From Cucumis sativus (taxonomy: Eukaryota > Streptophyta > Magnoliopsida > Cucurbitales > Cucurbitaceae): a DNA stretch of 64,000 bases. A program made the position numbers and the translations under genes. Positions 23,001 to 35,262 of the stretch are shown here, one piece after another (position 1 is the stretch's first letter; each line of letters begins with the position of its first letter). The stretch spans positions 7,006,001 through 7,070,000 of the forward strand of contig NC_026657.2 of the NCBI RefSeq assembly GCF_000004075.3, in the 5' to 3' direction. The notes beneath the pieces are model-generated. The model was given only the letters and a program-made list of their open reading frames with translations. It searched no databases and had not been told where the DNA came from.

Positions 23001-25467
23001 TTAACCAACAAATCGGTTTTTGCAGCAATGGAAAGCATCTTCAAGTATCATATCACCATCATACTTATATACGAAACCTCGCTCAATCAACTTCTTGGAA
23101 TTCATTTTGATGTTCCTTTTGGCCACTTCATCCAATTTCCTACAATTTTAGAAAACTTGACACAAGAATTTAGTGTAATAGTATTTAATAAACATGACGT
23201 AAATGATCATCGGATAATTATATTACCCATGTTTTTGTTGCAAATGAGAATGGTGAAGATGGTAGTAATTGGCAATTTCTGAAGAGGACAAGAAGGAAGA
23301 TGCACACAAGAATCTGCCATGAATTGAAGTTTGTTCCATACAGAAAATGTGGGCTTCACAAACATCATCAATATGTACGAGTGGGACTTTACCATCCAAC
23401 TCCTCAAGAAATCTTAGGAATTTGAAGGGTTCACTTTCGTGGATGAACTGAGAGAATGTGACCATGGTGGTTATAGCAGCAGAAGGATGAGGAGACTCAC
23501 CAGCGACGAGGCCACACACCAACGAAACCACCTCCAACCTTTTCGATTCCTCGCTCTCTCCAAACTTAAGAAATTCTTTTTCTGTTATCGTCTTTGATTC
23601 TACGTATCCCTGGGAAAGCACATCATCCTTAAATTACAATCAAGTTTACTCTTTCAATGTTAAATAACCTCTTCATGTTTTGAAATATTTGAACTTTTAA
23701 ATGTTAATTTGATTTTTTTTTGTTAGAGAATTTTTAAAAATAGCAAATCTTACCAAATATATACAAACTAGCAAATTATAGCACATAGTCCGTTTGTAAA
23801 TATTTTAATTTAGGGACACTTGCAAAAATAAGCAAATAAGTTATAATACTTAAGTTTATAGCACACACTTTATTATTTGTGAAAATGACAAAAACGAAAT
23901 TCAACTCGCACATCAAAAGGTAAAATGTCACAAATGTCATATTTACTATTATATGTTTTATACACCTAATACACATGATACTTCTTGATACATTTGATTG
24001 ACACACTTAATGTAGCTGATACTCTTTGATACACTCGATACCATTTGATACACACCTAAAACATTACTGATATATGTTTGATATACCTGGTACACTGTAG
24101 ATACATTTAATATTATTCACTTATACAATTGATTGATTAAATGCACTTGATATGCTTGAAGTCCTACTTATATACTTGATATACACTTGTAAACTTGATT
24201 CATATATTTGATAACGATTCACTTTACTGATATGTTTTAACAATATATTGTTGATATACTTGAATAATGATACATTGAGTTACATCATTCATATACTTAA
24301 TAATACTCTAATGAATTACATACAATTTGAAAAAAAATGAAAAATCACGTAGAAAGTATATTAACTAACTAATACATATAATATAAGTATATCATTGCTC
24401 TGATATACAAAATTGATACAAAGTAAAACAAAAAAATTAATGTAAAAAAATAAAACAAGATCATTTCAAATCAGATTTAACTCAAAATACACCTAAAGAA
24501 AACAAAAAAATCACAAATGAAATTAAATCAAAAAATCACTAATTATTGCTGTCCAACTCATCCTCTCTCTCCATCAGAACACTTCACTGCTCAAAGGATG
24601 TGTTCAAAACATTAGCTTTAAGAACTCTATGGATGTGTTTGGATAGTTTGTAAACACTATTTTTTTTATTTATAAACATTTTTAAACACTTAAAAATAAA
24701 TCCAAAACTGCATTAGAAAGTTTTGTACAGAACAAAAGATAATGAAAGCATATAAAAGATGCAATTAAATTGTGAGAGACAATATTTTGTTTTTGGGTAT
24801 ACCTGTAGAAATGAGTCAGAAAAAGGATAGGAAAGATTAAGAGGGGTCCAACAGCTTTCATCAAAGAACTCCTTAAAACCACTCCCGTCACCTTTCATCG
24901 GCGACATCGACACGATGGAGGCCGTGTAGATCAACCGCCTCACCGTTCCCGATTCCACGCAAAATTTGGCTATCATCTTCATCGCTGTAACTGATGCTTC
25001 AGTCGTGTTCCCATACTGTTTTTTACCATAAATTAACATTTTATATAATAACAAACAGTAACAAAAAAAATCACTAAAAAGAAAAAAGGAAAGAAACCTG
25101 AGATCCATGGGTGTGACGTAAAGGAGTAGCAAGATGGAAAACAAAGTGAGTGCCTGTAATGGCAGCTTCAAATTGATGGGGTTTGTAAATATCGGCTTCA
25201 AACAACACTAAATTGGTGGTTGCATTTGGGAGGTTCTTTAAAATCCCAACCTTTGATTCATCGTCTTCAGATAGAAAAACAAAATCAAACTGATTTTTTT
25301 TTCTAAGAAAATAAAGAAACAGGAGGATTGAATTTTAAATATTTTAAATTACCCAAATTTCGCAGAGTTGCATGGACGATATGGCCGTTTTGAAGAAGGT
25401 TCTTAACGAGGGAAGCAGCTACATAGCCAGACCCTCCGGTAACACAAACTCTGTAGCAACCTGACAT
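23001..25467 (-). CDS. Reductase B: DFR/anthocyanidin reductase-like SDR, likely chimera
   Basis: Same enzyme family as A. Exons in transcript order: 25467-25353, 25264-25098, 25015-24803, 23609-23227, 23139-23001; 1017 nt, 338 aa. The Rossmann motif VTGGSGYVAASL, the TASIVSMSP region and YVESK catalytic motif are intact, with no internal stop. Exons 1-3 and their introns match copy C (for instance the ACCATAAATTAACATTTTAT start of intron 2), whereas most of exon 4, intron 4 (87 nt, as in D; A and C have 454 and 568 nt) and exon 5 match copy D. The switch falls inside the first part of exon 4, near 23540. Intron 3 is 1193 nt, against 87-284 nt in the other copies, because of an AT-rich insertion. 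The gene looks able to encode a full protein. Confidence 0.9.
23718..24695. repeat. AT-rich insertion with degenerate GATACACTT satellite in reductase B intron 3
   Basis: Introns of A and C align with B on both sides of this stretch but lack it. From about 23955 to 24310 there are dozens of degenerate copies of words such as TGATACACTT, TGATATACTTG and TGATACATT, with a spacing near 10-20 bp. The left part (about 23730-23850) has TAGCAAAT-like words resembling dispersed AT-rich sequence elsewhere in the window (7440-7690). Clear terminal repeats or a target duplication are not visible, and about 75 bases of the ancestral intron seem to have been replaced. Confidence 0.6.
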
Positions 25468-26413
25468 TTTTCTTCTTTCTTCACTTCTGAATTTTACAAC
25501 TTTTTCTTTAATTTGTTGATTCTTATATCTCTTTCCACTAATTTATATATTGTAAAAAGCGATGGTGGATATGCATCGATCACATAGTGTATATTGTTAG
25601 AGAAAACTATGGTGACACGGCACATAACCCAGTCAGCAAAAGAGTGTCGTATTATTTCTAAAGGAATGGTTTGTGTTGAAAACTTGTGACCTCTCAATCT
25701 ATGAGCTGCTGCCTCGAGTACATATATAATACGTTGCACATTCAAATGTGTGTCATATTTAACTGTGGTTAAAACAATTCCATTGCTTGCCTTAATTAAA
25801 TGCAGGGTGGAAAAAACTAACTCACTCTCACACTCTTTATACCTTATAATAGATTACCTACTTTTATCATTATCCTTTACTTTTCAAATACAATCATGCA
25901 CTATCAAATATATTAAACAAACAAAAACGAATATATATATTATTTATTTATTTATATATAATTGAGAGTTGGATTTATTCAATTAAAATATCTTTTAATC
26001 AACCCGCAACTCAATCATAATCTTTATATTTTGAGTTGGATAGTCGAAGACGTCAAATTGAGAATGAGTGATGAAATTTGGAAGTAAGACAAACAAGTGC
26101 TTTGGAAGTAAAACACTGTGTCCAACAGCATGAAGAAAAGAGAAAATGTTAAAAAGAAAAGAAAGTAAAGCATTGGACAACAGTTTATGGGGTTGAGAGC
26201 TTTTCTTAATAAAATATATAATCTTTTCGATAAGATTGGAGTAATACTATAGTTAATCCTTTTCCACTTTTTCTCCATGAAAATTAATTTATCATAAGTT
26301 GGACAAATTACTCGGTGAGATCAGTAGATTATTTCCACATTGGATTGGATTGGATATATGTATCTAATAAATTTATTAATAAAGCATATATATATATAGT
26401 TCTTTTTAACCAT
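25468..26413. other. Spacer between reductase B and the second duplicated block
   Basis: Holds the reductase B promoter (TATA-like TTTATATATTG about 75 bp upstream of its start). Unlike A and C, this promoter diverges within about 90 bases of the ATG. No gene is seen in the rest. Confidence 0.5.
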
Positions 26414-29400
26414 TGCAGGAGGATTGTCGTAGCCATATGATGGGCCAACCAAACAAATGGCTACCGGTGACCACTTAGCAGGTACATTAGAGCAGCTTCA
26501 TTGAAACAATAATGTATATAATTAATCTAGGAAATTTGGTTTTTGCAGCAACGGAAAGCATCCTCAAGTATCATATCACCATCGTATTTATATATGAAAC
26601 CTCTCTCAATAAGCTTATTGGAGTTCATATTGATGTTTCTGTGGGGAACTTCCTCTGATACCCTGCAAAACCCGATCATTCAATATTCAACACTTATATA
26701 TCAATAATATCATTATCAACTTCAAACCAAACAAATAACTCTCATTTGGTAATTAATATTTTTTTAGTTTAGGCTTTTTAAAAGCTTTTAAATCTATTTC
26801 CTCTAAAAACAATTTATATTTGGATTTCATTTTTAAAAAGTAGGAGGCAAATGGATGTTAGGCTTAATTTTCAAAAGCTAAAATAAAAAACCAATTAAGT
26901 TATATTTATTTGGTAATTATTTGATTTTTGTTATTTTCTTTTTACTAGTGTTTTCATAAAATCAAGTAAAATATATTTGAAAACTTAAAAAAAGTAGGGG
27001 TCAAAGAAACTTTTTGTTTTTGGAATAACTTAGTTAAGAATTCAACTATTTGAACTTAAAAAATAAAATAGACTTGGGGGCATCTATTTGACCCACCACT
27101 CAACTTTAATATAGTAAGCTTACACATGTATGGAGATGGTGAAGAAGGTAGTGTAGTTGATGAAGAAGGGTAGCAATTTAATTACTAAACAGAGCTACGT
27201 AAATGACTATTAGACGGAGTTGTTAATTACCCGTGCTTTTGTTTCAACTGAGGATGGTGAAGACGGTAGTAATTGACAATATCCGAAGAAGACAAGAAGG
27301 AACTAGCACACAAGAACCTGCCATCGATTGAGCTTTGTTCCATACAGAAAATGTGGGCATCACAAACATCATTAATATGTATGAGTGTAACTTTACCCTC
27401 CAATTCTTCAAGAAATCTAAAATATTTGAAGAGTTCACTTTCGTCAATGAACTGAGAGAATGTGACCATGGTGCTTAGAATAGAAGAAGGATGAGGAGAC
27501 TCCCCAACGACAAGGCCGCACACCAACGAAACCACTTCCAACCTTTCTGATTCCTCACTCTCTCCAAACTTAAGCAACTCTTTTTCTGTTCTCGTCTTTG
27601 ATTCCAAGTATTCCTGAAAAGCACATCATCCTTAAGTTTCGAGTTTAGTCTTTGAATTAAATAACCTTTTGTTTTGAAATATTTGAAATTATAAATGTTA
27701 ATTTGATTAATTTATTATATACTTAAAATAATAAAACGTTCATGGAAGAAGTAATTTTAAAAGTCTAATTACCAAATATACATATATTATGTATAATGTG
27801 TATATATATTTATGTATTTGAGAGAGTTAAAATTTTGATATATTTTTTTTCGTAAGATAGAATATTTTGTTTTTGGATACACCTGTAGAAATGAGTCAGA
27901 AAAAGGATATGAAAGATTAAGAGGGGTCCAACAGCTTTCATCAACGAACTCCTTGAAACCACTCCCGTCCTCTTTCATCGGTGACATCGACACCATGGAG
28001 GCCGTGTAGATCAACCGCCTCACCGTTCCCGATTCCACACAAAATTTGGCTATCATCTTCGTGGCTGTAACTGATGCTTCAGTCGTGTTCTCATACTGGT
28101 TTTTTTACCATAAATTAACATTTTATATAATAACAAACAGTAACAAAAAAAAAATCACTAAAAAGAAAAAAGGAAAGAAACCTGAGATCCATGGGTGTGA
28201 CGTAAAGGAGTAGCGAGATGGAAAACAAAGTGAGTGCCTGTAATGGCAGCTTCAAATTGATGGGGTTTGTAAATATCAGCTTCAAACAACACCAAATTGG
28301 TGGTTGCATTTGGGAGGCTCTTTAAAATTCCAACCTTTGATTCATCATCTTCAAATAGAAAAACAAAATCAAACTGATTTTTTTTTCTTTTAAGAAAATA
28401 AAGAAATAGGGGGATTGAATTTAAAAATTACCCAAGTTTCGTAGAGTTGTATGGACGATATGGCCGTTTTGAAGAAGGGTTTTAACGAGGGAAGCAGCTA
28501 CATAGCCAGACCCTCCGGTAACACAAACTCTGTAGCAACCTGACATTTTTCTTCTTTATTCCCTTTTCAATCTTACAAACTTTTTTCTTTAATTAAATCA
28601 CTCTCCACTTATTTATATATATTCGACAAAGCTTCCAAGAACACCAACCACGTATTCTATTTTTCTATCTCAAATTTTATTTTATTAAATTAATTTTTCA
28701 TTTTATTTTTGAATTTTTTCAAATGTAATAAAATATTACAAAATTTCTAAAACTTTAATTTAGTCTAAGAATGAGTTCAAGTGTTTATATACACAATTTT
28801 CTCAAAATTTGGGTCGGGGTGTTCTTTTTTTAAATAAATTATTCTTCAATCTTATTTTTTAAAAAGTTGCCCAACATATCAAATTCTTTTTAAACAATTT
28901 TTTTCAAATTCAAATACTTTAAAAATCACAAATTAAATTAGATTTATGGCATCAGTTAAGCGTAGAAACAATTAAAGTAATTTTGATTTGAATTACATTT
29001 GAGTTACAATTAAAGTAATTTTGATTTGAATTTTGTTGGGCATGTCTACCATTTTCAACATAAATTTATCAATAACGCATAATTAATAACTAAAATATCA
29101 ATTATATATGATGTTGAATATTATTATTCACAGATATATATGTTGATATTGCATATTTTTTTAGTGATTAGAAAACAAGATATTTAATTATTTGGGTTTG
29201 TAGTCCTGGTGAGCAAGAACACTTGGTATATCAGATATTTTATTGAGTGATACTTGTGGTAGATTTTCAATGCTGAATGTATCCAAATAAAAATATTGAA
29301 AATATAAGAGTTTTTGTAGACATATATTAAATTATTATGAAATGGTCACATCCTACCAATTTCATTAAAACAATTAACCAACAAATTGGTTTTTGCAGCA

Positions 29401-29950
29401 ATGGAAAGCATCTTCAAGTATCATATCACCATCATACTTATATACGAAACCTCGCTCAATCAACTTCTTGGAATTCATTTTGATGTTCCTTTTGGCCACT
29501 TCATCCAATTTCCTACAATTTTAGAAAATTTGACATAAGAATTTAGTGTAATAGTATTTAATAAACATGACGTAAATGATTATCCGATAATTATATTACC
29601 CATGTTTTTGTTGCAAATGAGAATGGTGAAGATGGTAGTAATTGGCAATTTCTGTAGAGGACAAGAAGGAAGATGCACACAAGAATCTGCCATGAATTGA
29701 AGTTTGTTCCATACAGAAAATGTGGGCTTCACAAACATCATCAATGTGTACGAGTGGGACTTTACCATCCAACTCCTCAAGAAATCTTAGGAATTTGAAG
29801 GGTTCACTTTCGTGGATGAACTGAGAGAATGTGACCATGGTGGTTATAGCAGCAGAAGGATGAGGAGACTCCCCAGCAACGAGGCCGCACACCAACGAAA
29901 CCACTTCCAACCCTTTCGATTCCTCGCTCTTCCCAAATTTAAGCAACTCT
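26414..29950. repeat. Duplicated block, copy 2 (holds gene C and the 3' part of gene D)
   Basis: Counterpart of 20117-23560. It shares the left-edge AGGAGGATTG-CATATGATGG segment, gene A/C in full, its upstream region, and exons 4-5 of B/D. A local direct duplication of ACAATTAAAGTAATTTTGAT (28968 and 29006, 38 bp apart) is present only in this copy. Confidence 0.85.
26527..28546 (-). CDS. Reductase C: DFR/anthocyanidin reductase-like SDR
   Basis: Same family as A, its closest relative overall. Exons in transcript order: 28546-28432, 28348-28182, 28095-27883, 27613-27231, 26662-26527; 1014 nt, 337 aa. It has the Rossmann motif TGGSGYVAASL, the TASMVSMSP serine region (A and B have TASIVSMSP), a catalytic YLESK motif at the start of exon 4, and the same C-terminus as A, ending KNQIS. 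It lacks A's 11-residue repeat. Intron 4 is about 114 nt longer than in A. All splice sites are canonical and the frame is open, so it is predicted functional. Its substrate is not predictable from sequence. Confidence 0.92.
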
Positions 29951-30892
29951 TTCTCTGTAATTGTTTTTGAATCTAGGTATCCCTGATGAGTTAAATTATA
30001 AGTTAAAGTTTATAAATTTGATTAAAGACCACAGTAACAGTAAGAGATGAAAAGTTGGGTTGATACCACCAAAAATGAGTTAGAAAAAGGATAGGAAAGA
30101 TTGAGAGGCGTCCAACAGCTTTCGTCAAGGAAGTCCTTAAAACCACTGCCGTCTTCTTTCATCGGCGACATCGACACGATAGAGGCTGTGTAGATCAACC
30201 GCCTAACCGTTCCCAATTCCACACACAATTTCGCTATCTTCTTTGCCGCTGCAACCGATGCTTCAGTCACGTCCATGTACTGTATTTTTTTACAGTATAT
30301 TCATTTCAAGTTAAAATATATGTACAAAAAAAAATTGCAACTATACATTTAGATTTGTTAAACTCGCATATATACAAAACTTTTCAACTATACATAAATT
30401 GAGCGACAAAACCTCCCAAAAATAGTTTTGATTAGAAAAAGAAATCAACCCAAACCTGAGTTGCATGAGTGTGGTGTAAAGGAGTAGCGACATGAAAAAC
30501 GATATGACAGCCTCGGATGGCAGCTTCAAACTGATGTGGTTCATAAATGTCGGCTTTAAACAACACTAAATTATTAGTTGCATTTGGGAGCCTCTTCAAA
30601 ATCCCCACTTTTGATTCATCACCTTAAACATAAAAATTTTCCAATACTGTGTTATTTACGTCCACAAACAACAAACAGTTTTTCACCTCGTGAAAATATA
30701 GACAACAGATTGATCAAATACACATTTTAACCCGTAAAATATTGAGATTTGGATAGGGAATACTTTACCTAAGTTGCGAAGAGTTGCATGAACTATGTGG
30801 CCATTTAGGAGAAGCTTTTTGATGAGGGAAGATGCGACGTAGCCGGAGCCACCTGTAACGCACACTCTCAAGCAATCAGACGACACTGCCAT
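29374..30892 (-). CDS. Reductase D: DFR/anthocyanidin reductase-like SDR, most diverged copy
   Basis: Exons in transcript order: 30892-30769, 30622-30456, 30279-30070, 29982-29600, 29512-29374; 1023 nt, 340 aa. It starts MAVSSDCLRVCVTGGSGYVA, three residues longer than the others, and differs from A-C at many sites in exons 1-3 (NGHIVHATLRNLG kept; ATPLHHTHATQ near the end of exon 2). The catalytic Y169xxxK173 (YLDSK) and VHIDDVCEAHIF motifs are intact. Exons 4-5 are almost identical to those of reductase B. All introns after the first two are short (87 nt). It is probably the oldest member of the intact set, and its 3' half is the source or recipient of sequence exchanged with B. Confidence 0.92.
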
Positions 30893-33790
30893 TTTAGTTA
30901 ATTTTCTTTGCCCTTCTCTTCAAATTCTTATCCTCTGATCTTTAATTCACTTTGTAAACTTGTTCATAATTCCCAAAATCTCTTTCTTCTTTATATATAC
31001 TATAATGAATTGTTTTCTCAACCTTACATATATTATTTTCTCGTATTTATATATACTACTTGCTTTCAAGATTTTCCATATCAATATATATACATATTTC
31101 TATGTAGTTGATTGAACCGAAAGTCAGAGAAAATAAAGAAATGATTCGATAGTTACATTTATTCATAAATAAACGTTGAAAGTAAGAAAGAGACTCAATG
31201 CTAAGACTCTTAACTCTTTTGTTTTCTGAAAGAAATAAAACCAAAAAGAATACAACCATTTTGATAATATAAATATTTTTTCAACGGTTGATTTTGTGGA
31301 TTTTCTAAGAAATCGTATCGTCACAATGATTTTTGTTCTTGCTTTAAAAAAAAAATGGAAGAGATTTTGTATCATCACATGTGGATATTGACAACAGGAA
31401 AAACAATGACTTGTATGAGTATTAAATCTATAACACTTTATCATTCCTAGTTTACATTTGTGGGGGTGTGAGACTTTTTCTTCTCTATCTCTCTTCTCCT
31501 CTTCGTTCTTTGCTCTAATAATGTTTGAAGAATAGTTTAGAATTTACGATAAGTTGTTATATAAATTCAACCTCGGCCATCCATTTTTTCCAAACTATTT
31601 CGCCAACCAAACCCTTAATTCCTCTTCTCCAATCAATCAACTATGAAACAGTTGATTTTCGTGGGTTGGCTTGCTTATTTTATCTGTCACACTCACACCT
31701 AAATTAGGTATATTAAATCATAAGTAAAGATAATCACATATTTTCCACACAAAAAGACACGATTAATAAATGAATATCATTTTCTTACATTATTAGGATA
31801 AAATGTGTAACACCTGGTAGGGTACTTTTAAAATCTAAAAACGTTTTAACACATATTTTATACAAACTATTTTTTCTAACCTCTTTCTTTACTTTTTTTT
31901 ATATATATACTTTTAGTGGAAGCTTTCTCACGTTATGAAAATATTATTCAATTTTACTTTTTTATTTTTCTAACACAACTTTTCAAACTCAATTTCAATT
32001 TTAAACCTTAAATTAAACTCCTTTTTTTTTTCACTTGTTTGGGATTAAATTAATTAATTGGGGTGGAGTTTGTTGTTATTTTTAAAAGAAAATATTGAGT
32101 GATTAAGAATATATTTTTAAAAAAGTGTAGAATTGTAAGATTATTGATGCATTTGGTCAAACATATACAATTTTTATATTGACAAATTTTAGATCGAGTG
32201 GTTTGCCAATGAGGGTTAGGAAATTGTCACCATCAAATCTTCACTGTCTAGAGACTAGGAGAAAGATATCACAAATTTGATTGCTAATCCCAATCCCAAT
32301 CCCAATTTATTATTTCTTACTTTTTTCTAGTGAAGATTTTTGAGATAGCCCATTAATTGTAATGGGCTGGGTTGATCTTGTTTTTGGGTTGGATTCTCCT
32401 TCTTCATCAACTACTTCTTTCTGTTCTTACTTTCTTTTAAGTACTATTGGAAAAAAAGATAATATTACTAATCTAATTATAAAATTTGATTGTATAATAT
32501 ATATATATTATTAGATACAAAATAGAGATGGGTTGTAAAGAAAATATATATGATGGAATGTAATGACATCATAGCTTAAATCATCTAAACAAACATCATC
32601 CATGGAAGTGAAATTGTGATTGATGTGTTCCAAAATTTATGTCTCAATCAACTTTATTGTTTATTAATTATTTAAGGCCTAATTAGAAGATATATATATA
32701 TATGTTTGATATACACACACCAACCCAATATGTTATATTGTATTATATTCTTCTCCCAACCACCACCACCCAGTATCCTTACTATCACTCTCACACTCTA
32801 ACATCACTCTTTCTCTTAATCTAACTTTAATATATCATTTGTTTTAGTTTAATTTGAGCCTTGATATTGTTTCAATCCCCTCTATCTTCATGTATATTTC
32901 TTTTAATCATATAATGTTAGTGGGTGAAATTATTAAACTAAATGAATGTCTATAGACATGATACTAATTAATTTGTTGATTAGTTTGATGTTTCCTCTCT
33001 CGTTTGTTCTGTGCTTAGTTAATGTTCTCTATAGGATTTCTTTGTCATCTCCATTTAAGATCTTCAACTCATTGGCTTTTGTTTGTCCACGATTCTTGTA
33101 AAGAAGGTTATAATATTACTAGGTTTGGTTGTGTGTTTTTTGATGCCTTTGCGTGCGAAGATGATAGCAATATGTGAGGATCTGCATTTTGAGGGGTGGT
33201 GGACTGTACAATCATTTTTTTACTGTCAGATGCTTATCAAAACAACTAATCCATATTTGGATCCCAGTACTCCACATATTGGAAGTGTTATTAAGGAATT
33301 TGGCAATTGTCATCTTACTTTTCGTTTTATATATAGAAACTAGAACAGTGCCTCTCACAAACTAATTAAACTATGGTTTTCATTGTGTTGTGCTAACTTA
33401 GCATGCTAATTTTTTACAATGGTTGTCTTCCTATTGTCCTAGAAATTTTTTCGAAGATCCTAGAGATGTCGGGTCTTGATTTTTCTTTTTTTGTTGATTA
33501 ATAATGTTGGATCGAAAAACTTGGATGAATGGGTGAAAGAGTTGTTTAGTTTGAATGTAACACTAGAGATAACGATCCTTTAGTAAAAGGTTATAATAAT
33601 CGGTATTAATATGATACTTCTAGTAAAAGGTTGTAATAATCATCAGCATTATTAGTAGTAAAGTTGATATTTTGGATAGTTCCATACATCACTCATTGAG
33701 AAAGAAACATCACAACCCAAGCATGACAAAGTACATTACAACATTATGAACTTAAAAGGTAATGATTTTTAAAAAAGTACTTATATAAAT
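30893..33790. other. Intergenic between the reductase array and the UGT genes
   Basis: It includes the reductase D promoter (TTTATATATACTATAA near 30991-31006). No recognisable gene was found. The ORF around 33083-33343 has no family resemblance I can name. An imperfect tandem repeat of about 40 bp, TAGTAAAAGGTTATAATAAT, occurs near 33583 and 33624. A threefold CAATCC/CAATCCC run is at about 32290-32309. Confidence 0.45.
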
Positions 33791-33816
33791 CTCAAAATAC
33801 AATAATAATTCTTTCT

Positions 33817-35262
33817 TCAATTTCTGTTCCTCCATTTTTGAACAACTTCCAAGACAGTTCTTGAAGAAGATCCTCCTTCTCCAACAACCCTTTCCCCTGC
33901 AACTCTCAGTTCCTCCATTTTCTCCCTCACTTTCTTCCCTTCTTCGCTTTCGAACAGAGACTTCACCACTTTCGCAATCTCTTCCTTCTCAATAATCCCA
34001 CTTTCCTCGTTCATCTTCACCTTCAATGCCACCTTAATCTCCTCTATTAATATTACGGCGTTTAATCTCTGCTCTGCATAAAGCGGCCACGCAATCATAG
34101 GAACTCCGTTAACCAAACTCTCCAATGTCGAATTCCAACCACAGTGGCTCAGAAACCCCCCGGTGGAACCATGGCTGAGTATCTGAGCTTGTGGAGCCCA
34201 AGACGGCAGTAATAATCCCCTTCCCTTGTTTCTCTCGACGAACCCCTCCGGCAAGAACTTTAGCGGATCATTCTGGCTATGGACGCTGAAAAACGATGCG
34301 TTTGCTTCTTTATCATGTGGACTTCTAACAACCCATATGAATTTTTGGCCACTCATTTCCAATCCCATCGCGAGTTCGTTGTTTTGAATACTCGACAGTG
34401 TACCCCCACTTCCAAATGACACGAACAGAACAGACCCATGTGGTTGTTCATCAAGCCATTTTAAACATTCAATCTCTTCTTCACTCCCACTCGAATCCAT
34501 TTTCACGATGGGACCAACTGGGTAAATTGGGGGATACCCAGATTCTTCTAATTTCAGAGCATTAATGGGATCGGGTTCCAATTCCGGGAAGCTGTTGACA
34601 AAAATCCCGTCTGCTAACCCAAACCTGCTCATGCTTTCGAGAAAATACTTATACGAATCATCTTTCCTGTCAAGAAACGGATCCGGCAATGCCTTCGCCG
34701 GAAATGGGCTGCATGCTGGAAGTTTGATCGGCTCAGTGAGGTCTGTATACTCGCCGACGACGGATTTGTCTAGTTCGGGCATGTGGAGGACGAGCGAGAG
34801 AGTGGTGGCGGAACAGGGTAAGTAAACGTATGGCGGGACGTTGAATTCTCTGGCGAGATCGATGGCAATGGTACAGAATTGGTCGACAACAAAGGCGACG
34901 GGGTTGCGTTGAGTAAGCATGGATTTGAATTGATCGCGAAGAGAGGGAAGAGAGCGAGTAACGGTGAGGACGATGATGGTCTCGCCTTTGGTTTGGGGTG
35001 GGAGGTCGTTTAATGAGACCGGCGGGAGGAAAACGTGGTCGATGGCGGAGGGAAGGGAACTGAGAAGAGAGATTTGGGCTTTGGGAGGAGGACCGCCGGA
35101 AGGGATGACAAAAGTGACGGTGAAACGGTGGAGGAGGACGAGGCGTTTGGCGAATTCGACGAGTGGGATTAGATGACCCATTCCGGGACTTACCATCATT
35201 ACAACGTGGGGAGTTGAAGATTCAAATTCTTGTTGTTCTTCTCTCTGCTTTGCTTCTTCCAT
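33817..35262 (-). CDS. UDP-glycosyltransferase 72B-type (hydroquinone glucosyltransferase-like)
   Basis: Cytosolic family 1 glycosyltransferase that moves glucose from UDP-glucose to phenolic acceptors; UGT72B members act on monolignols, small phenols and some xenobiotics. Intronless, 481 aa, the usual length. The N-terminal catalytic His is H30 in SPGMGHLIPL. The PSPG box spans about 355-398, beginning WAPQAQILSH and ending PLYAEQ, with HCGWNSTLE at 373-381 and the terminal Gln typical of glucose donors. FVSFGSGGTLSS precedes it. A TATA-like TATAAAT (reverse strand, 35345-35351) lies about 85 bp before the ATG. It is the distal member of a small tandem UGT72 cluster with 38329-39750. Confidence 0.95.
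   Translation of the reverse strand: MEEAKQREEQQEFESSTPHVVMMVSPGMGHLIPLVEFAKRLVLLHRFTVTFVIPSGGPPPKAQISLLSSLPSAIDHVFLPPVSLNDLPPQTKGETIIVLTVTRSLPSLRDQFKSMLTQRNPVAFVVDQFCTIAIDLAREFNVPPYVYLPCSATTLSLVLHMPELDKSVVGEYTDLTEPIKLPACSPFPAKALPDPFLDRKDDSYKYFLESMSRFGLADGIFVNSFPELEPDPINALKLEESGYPPIYPVGPIVKMDSSGSEEEIECLKWLDEQPHGSVLFVSFGSGGTLSSIQNNELAMGLEMSGQKFIWVVRSPHDKEANASFFSVHSQNDPLKFLPEGFVERNKGRGLLLPSWAPQAQILSHGSTGGFLSHCGWNSTLESLVNGVPMIAWPLYAEQRLNAVILIEEIKVALKVKMNEESGIIEKEEIAKVVKSLFESEEGKKVREKMEELRVAGERVVGEGGSSSRTVLEVVQKWRNRN

Larger units (their letters stand above)
20117..23560. repeat. Duplicated block, copy 1 (holds gene A and the 3' part of gene B)
   Basis: Matches 26414-29950 in the same orientation over its length, including non-coding sequence: the AGGAGGATTG-CATATGATGG segment at the left edge, intron 4 of A/C, the region upstream of A/C, and exons 4-5 of B/D with the flank in between. 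Divergence is a few percent plus small indels; the second copy has about 100 extra bases in intron 4. Sharing of introns and flanks shows a DNA-level segmental duplication. Confidence 0.85.

Noticed and set aside
33083-33343. An 86-codon ORF in the UGT-reductase spacer
   Set aside because: No recognisable domain, AT-rich composition like its surroundings, and no ATG-supported context.
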